Below, piece after piece: positions 61,309-64,000 of a DNA stretch of 64,000 bases; the stretch's first letter is position 1, and the number at the start of each line of letters is the position of its first letter. The stretch covers positions 15,004,001-15,068,000 of the forward strand of contig OX344751.2 in assembly GCA_947034885.2 (NCBI GenBank). The letters are read 5' to 3'. The notes beneath the pieces are model-generated. The model was not told the DNA's origin. It worked only from the letters and a program-made list of their open reading frames with translations, and did no database searches. A program made the position numbers and the translations under genes. This DNA comes from Thuidium tamariscinum. Lineage: Eukaryota; Streptophyta; Bryopsida; Hypnales; Thuidiaceae.

Positions 61309-63386
61309 ATGTATTCAATGAGGGCAGTGTTCCGGTTAAGGGCCTACTCGACATTGGGGGCTGGCTCTGAGAATGCATACAAGATACTTGGTGTCCAAAG
61401 GAATTGTAGCGCAGAGAGCGTTCGCACCGCGTTTCGGGAGTTGGCGAAAGCCACGCATCCGGACAAGCAGCAGCCTAGTCTTAGTGGGTCGACTTCTAGT
61501 GCTCATTTTGTCCGCGTATTGGCTGCATATCAGGCACGCACCTACCCCTTTCTCTCTCACGTTCAAGCCCTAGAATTCCAAATTGGGCTTCATGTTTGTT
61601 AGCAGGTTTGAGTAGGTTGTATGAAGTCTTCGTCCAATTGGACGTGCAATACTCTGGTGATATACAATTTGAATGATATTTTTCACAACATTATCATTCA
61701 CATTGGTCAGTCCAATTGGACACGCACTATTCTGGTGATATAGACTTTGACCCTGTCTGAATCACATTTTGCATAATATGATCATTCATATTGGTTGTTT
61801 TCGAGTCTGAATACTTGGTTCTAGAGGTGTTAGGATGTTTTGGGCGAAGAGGATGCTGATGGTAATCTGCTGTAGATTCTCGCAGATCCCCGGAAACGAG
61901 CCCTCTACGATGCTCAACTGGGAGCGCAAGAGAAGCGCCGGCAAAGGAAGGAGGAGTTTTACCAGCATTACCGAAGGGAAGAGTATGCCCCGAAGCGGAG
62001 AAAAGCAGATTTTGATCGAGGATTTGGCTCTTCAGATGCAGATCCCAGTGCAGGCATCCATGAACCTGAACGGCAAGAGTTCGTATGCCCGGACACCGAA
62101 GTTGTGGAGTGGCTGCGGCATTACCGTTCTGCGGTGACATCTGCTGTGCATCGGCGAGAGATTGGTGTTGGGGGTGGATTGCTTGAGGGTGTTCGTGGCG
62201 AGTTAGGGTCTGCTTTGCGGAAAGCTTATCACGGTCCTCCAGTGTGTGAAGAGAAAGGTATACCCAATTGTTTTGAAGCTGATGAACGAGCTGAGCCTCA
62301 TGTGGGTTCCGACATTCTGCAGCTGGTTTCGGGACACAATCTCTTTGGCTTTGTCCGTGTGCCTCGTCATCTCATGTTGGAAAGCTCGGAGTTGCACACC
62401 AATGCCAGTGATGATACGACTGGCAAGACAAGAGAGTATTCGTTTGTCAATTCTTCTGATCACTATAACTTCGGGCATATAGGACATACTCGTTCGATGC
62501 AGAGTCCAGGGAACAAAACCGTCGAATCGGAGTATGTGGATCTTGAGTTGCATGTGTTTGGAAAGATAATTGCAAGAGCATCAAGGGTGCAGCTTAAGGT
62601 TGATGATTCCAGTCTAAAGTCAAGCGATTGTATCTACGTGTATTCCGCCCTTCCAAGCTCTGAGGAAAATCGACAGACTTTGAATTCAGGCTCAGACCTC
62701 GTAGGAACTATTCATGGCCTTGGTAACGTAAGTCCTCAGGTAGTTTGCGCAGTGCATGGCCCTGATGGACAGTTGACGCACAGGATTGTGCAACATCACT
62801 CTCCACTGGTGGGTAAGGATCCCAATAATTTTTGTTGCGTGGCATCATTCAGATACTTAATTGTTGGTCTGAGTTGCTCTGATTATTGGTTGCATAGGCT
62901 GGCTGATGTTAGGTTAGGCAGGCATGCTATTGCATGAGCTGTTGTTCTATACCTGAATTTGGAAAATCGCTTTAATGTACAACTTGTGCAGGTTAAACAC
63001 ATGACATGGTTCAAAAAAAATGGAGGCTGTGAATGTCGGTGCCGCCGGGCATTCTTGCTTCCTAGCAGGTTTATCTACTGTTTTTTTTGTCCAATGAAAT
63101 GTTGTTATGTTGCTCTTTTAAAGCTCTTTTATAGTCTATTCTGTGGTAAGCAGCCTTCACCAATAGGGTGGATTGCTACTTCTCATTCAGCTCAACATTA
63201 ATACCCTTGTAAATTCTTTGTGATGGTTCTTAGGTATTGGATATTTGCTCCTCGCTCTGCAACACATAATGTTGGTGGTTGGTATATTGAAACCTGGAAT
63301 TCCCAAGTTCGTCACAGGAAACGCCATAGCGTACGAACTGGGAACGAATATGGTGTGCTGGAATTAAATGTCCAAGAGAATTTGAG
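61309..63386 (+). CDS. J-domain (DnaJ-type) protein, N-terminal part well supported
   Basis: Exons 61309-61533, 61876-62808, 62992-63068 and 63234-63386 join in frame for about 462 residues. Residues 1-20 (MYSMRAVFRLRAYSTLGAGS) are Arg/Ser-rich and could be an organelle presequence. The J domain follows: AYKILGVQRNCSAESVRTAF, HPD at residues 50-52, then after the first intron ILADPRKRALYDAQL. J domains stimulate Hsp70 ATPase; no Gly/Phe or Cys-rich DnaJ regions follow, so this is a class C J-protein. After a charged linker come plant-specific conserved-looking blocks (VVEWLRHYRSAV, CECRCRRAFLLPSR, YWIFAPRSATHNVGGWYIE) of unknown function. Intron 1 appears to start with GC (CAG|GCACGC), needed to keep the J domain in frame. 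Beyond 63386 the model fails; the tail is listed separately. A good alternative is a pseudogene losing its 3' end. Confidence 0.82.
61630..61800. repeat. 78-bp tandem duplication in J-protein intron 1
   Basis: GTCCAATTGGACGTGCAATA at 61632 is repeated as GTCCAATTGGACACGCACTA at 61710, with a matching following text (CTGGTGATATA, TCACATTTTG/TTTTTCACAAC, ATCATTCACATTGGT/ATCATTCATATTGGT). A 78-bp period with two copies. Confidence 0.8.
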
Positions 63387-63430
63387 GTACTTATAACCCA
63401 AACTTCAAGTCCTGTCTCAGTCACTTTTTA

Positions 63431-63774
63431 GGAATCCTCTGGCAGCCACATGACTTTGATCAGATATCTGAGTTCGATATGCTCAACTATTTGTCAAAGC
63501 CGTAGTAACATCCAATTACAGTTGAGTTTGCTGGTGGTCTCAAATTGACAATTGTGACGGTGGAATGTCTTTTTTCTCCGGGCCTCTCCTGGGACTGATG
63601 GAAGTTGTTGGCTTTGAATAGCAGGCTAAATCCAGCTATGTACATAATTGCTGCTGCATACAAGACCTTAGATGAGGAGGCTGCTAAACGGCGAAAATTT
63701 TCGAAATTCGTAGAGCTTAGCACTATGGTTTCTACCTTCGCCTTGTGGTGCAAAGACAAGCTTAAACTGTCATA
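63431..63774 (+). pseudogene. broken 3' portion of the J-protein gene
   Basis: One reading frame from 63431 to 63774 has protein-like text (LWQPHDFDQISEFDMLNYLS, then VEFAGGLKLTIVTVE, then NPAMYIIAAAYKTLDEEAAK and RRKFSK) but is interrupted by TAG TAA at 63503-63508 and TGA at 63596-63598. The only apparent intron between the first two blocks would be 20 nt, too short to splice. The preceding exon ends in a phase that does not match this frame. If the frame of exon 63234-63386 is followed directly through the acceptor at 63431, a stop is reached at 63451-63453 after seven codons. Confidence 0.5.
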
Positions 63775-64000
63775 AGATCGTACAAAATGTAACCTCCTAT
63801 TGCAAAATGGGAAGAATCCTTGATGACGTAATTTCTGGCCAAGACTTCCACTCATTTTCTCAAGGTTCAAGCCATGTATTCAGGGTGGAACAATCTGTAA
63901 GTTGAAAAATGTTTCATGTTTTCTGATTTGTTGAATTCACTCAGGATGATAAGGCGATACTCAAATCCTTTTCAAAGTTTTGTTGTTGCCTGGGACTGAA
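63775..64000. other. window end, downstream of the J-protein gene
   Basis: No further exon of the J-protein gene can be joined here. A short frame (MGRILDDVISGQDFHSFSQG at about 63809) could belong to the gene tail but stops at 63902-63904. Confidence 0.3.

Noticed and set aside
63487-63870. 127-codon minus-strand ORF at the right end
   Set aside because: It is the shadow of the J-protein tail on the plus strand, which has conserved-looking text; the minus frame has none.
1-64000. Looked for tRNA, rRNA and CRISPR features and for bacterial operons
   Set aside because: No cloverleaf, rRNA or spaced direct-repeat array was recognised by eye, and intron-containing genes rule out a bacterial origin. 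A tRNAscan or Infernal run would be decisive.

Overview
The window is nuclear DNA of a land plant, most likely a moss or another seedless plant. The recognisable genes carry short spliceosomal introns and encode typical plant proteins, three of them plastid-directed. One is an MraY-type enzyme of plastid peptidoglycan synthesis, a pathway kept in mosses, lycophytes and ferns. The species call is inference from gene content.

Layout. From 1 to about 28.4 kb the DNA is very A+T-rich and holds transposon wreckage with no gene I can defend. It contains a decayed Ty3/gypsy gag on the minus strand with a candidate 5' LTR, itself split by a Mutator-like element and carrying a cluster of heat-shock elements; a 1.15-kb long inverted repeat; a CACTA-ended foldback MITE; a 1.5-kb minisatellite of about 23 units; a family of diverged repeats at 14.5-15.9 kb; a 278-bp TIR element; a HECT-like fragment; and a pure (AT)40 tract.

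From 30.2 to 44.1 kb lies a gene island: a small basic/acidic protein (minus strand), CRL (CRUMPLED LEAF, plastid outer-envelope CpcT/CpeT-like protein), SEX4-type phosphoglucan phosphatase (dual-specificity phosphatase plus CBM48) and NDUFB9/CIB22 of mitochondrial complex I. From 44.9 to 46.2 kb MITEs are stacked and nested, followed by more gene-free A+T-rich DNA to about 50 kb. The interval 50-54 kb holds no gene I recognise. An AP2/ERF gene broken by frame changes lies at 54.26-54.93 kb, then MraY on the minus strand (56.34-59.9 kb) and a J-domain protein on the plus strand (61.3 kb onward) whose 3' end looks broken.

How things fit together. CRL and MraY both act in plastid division or envelope biology and SEX4 degrades plastid starch, but nothing indicates an operon-like cluster; they are ordinary nuclear genes with their own introns. 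Several small elements share TIRs beginning TAAGGTAG/TAAGGTG next to an apparent TA target, and a Tc1/mariner-like transposase remnant lies in a SEX4 intron, a plausible but unproven source of such elements. All splice models were read by eye from GT-AG (one GC-AG) boundaries and reading-frame continuity.
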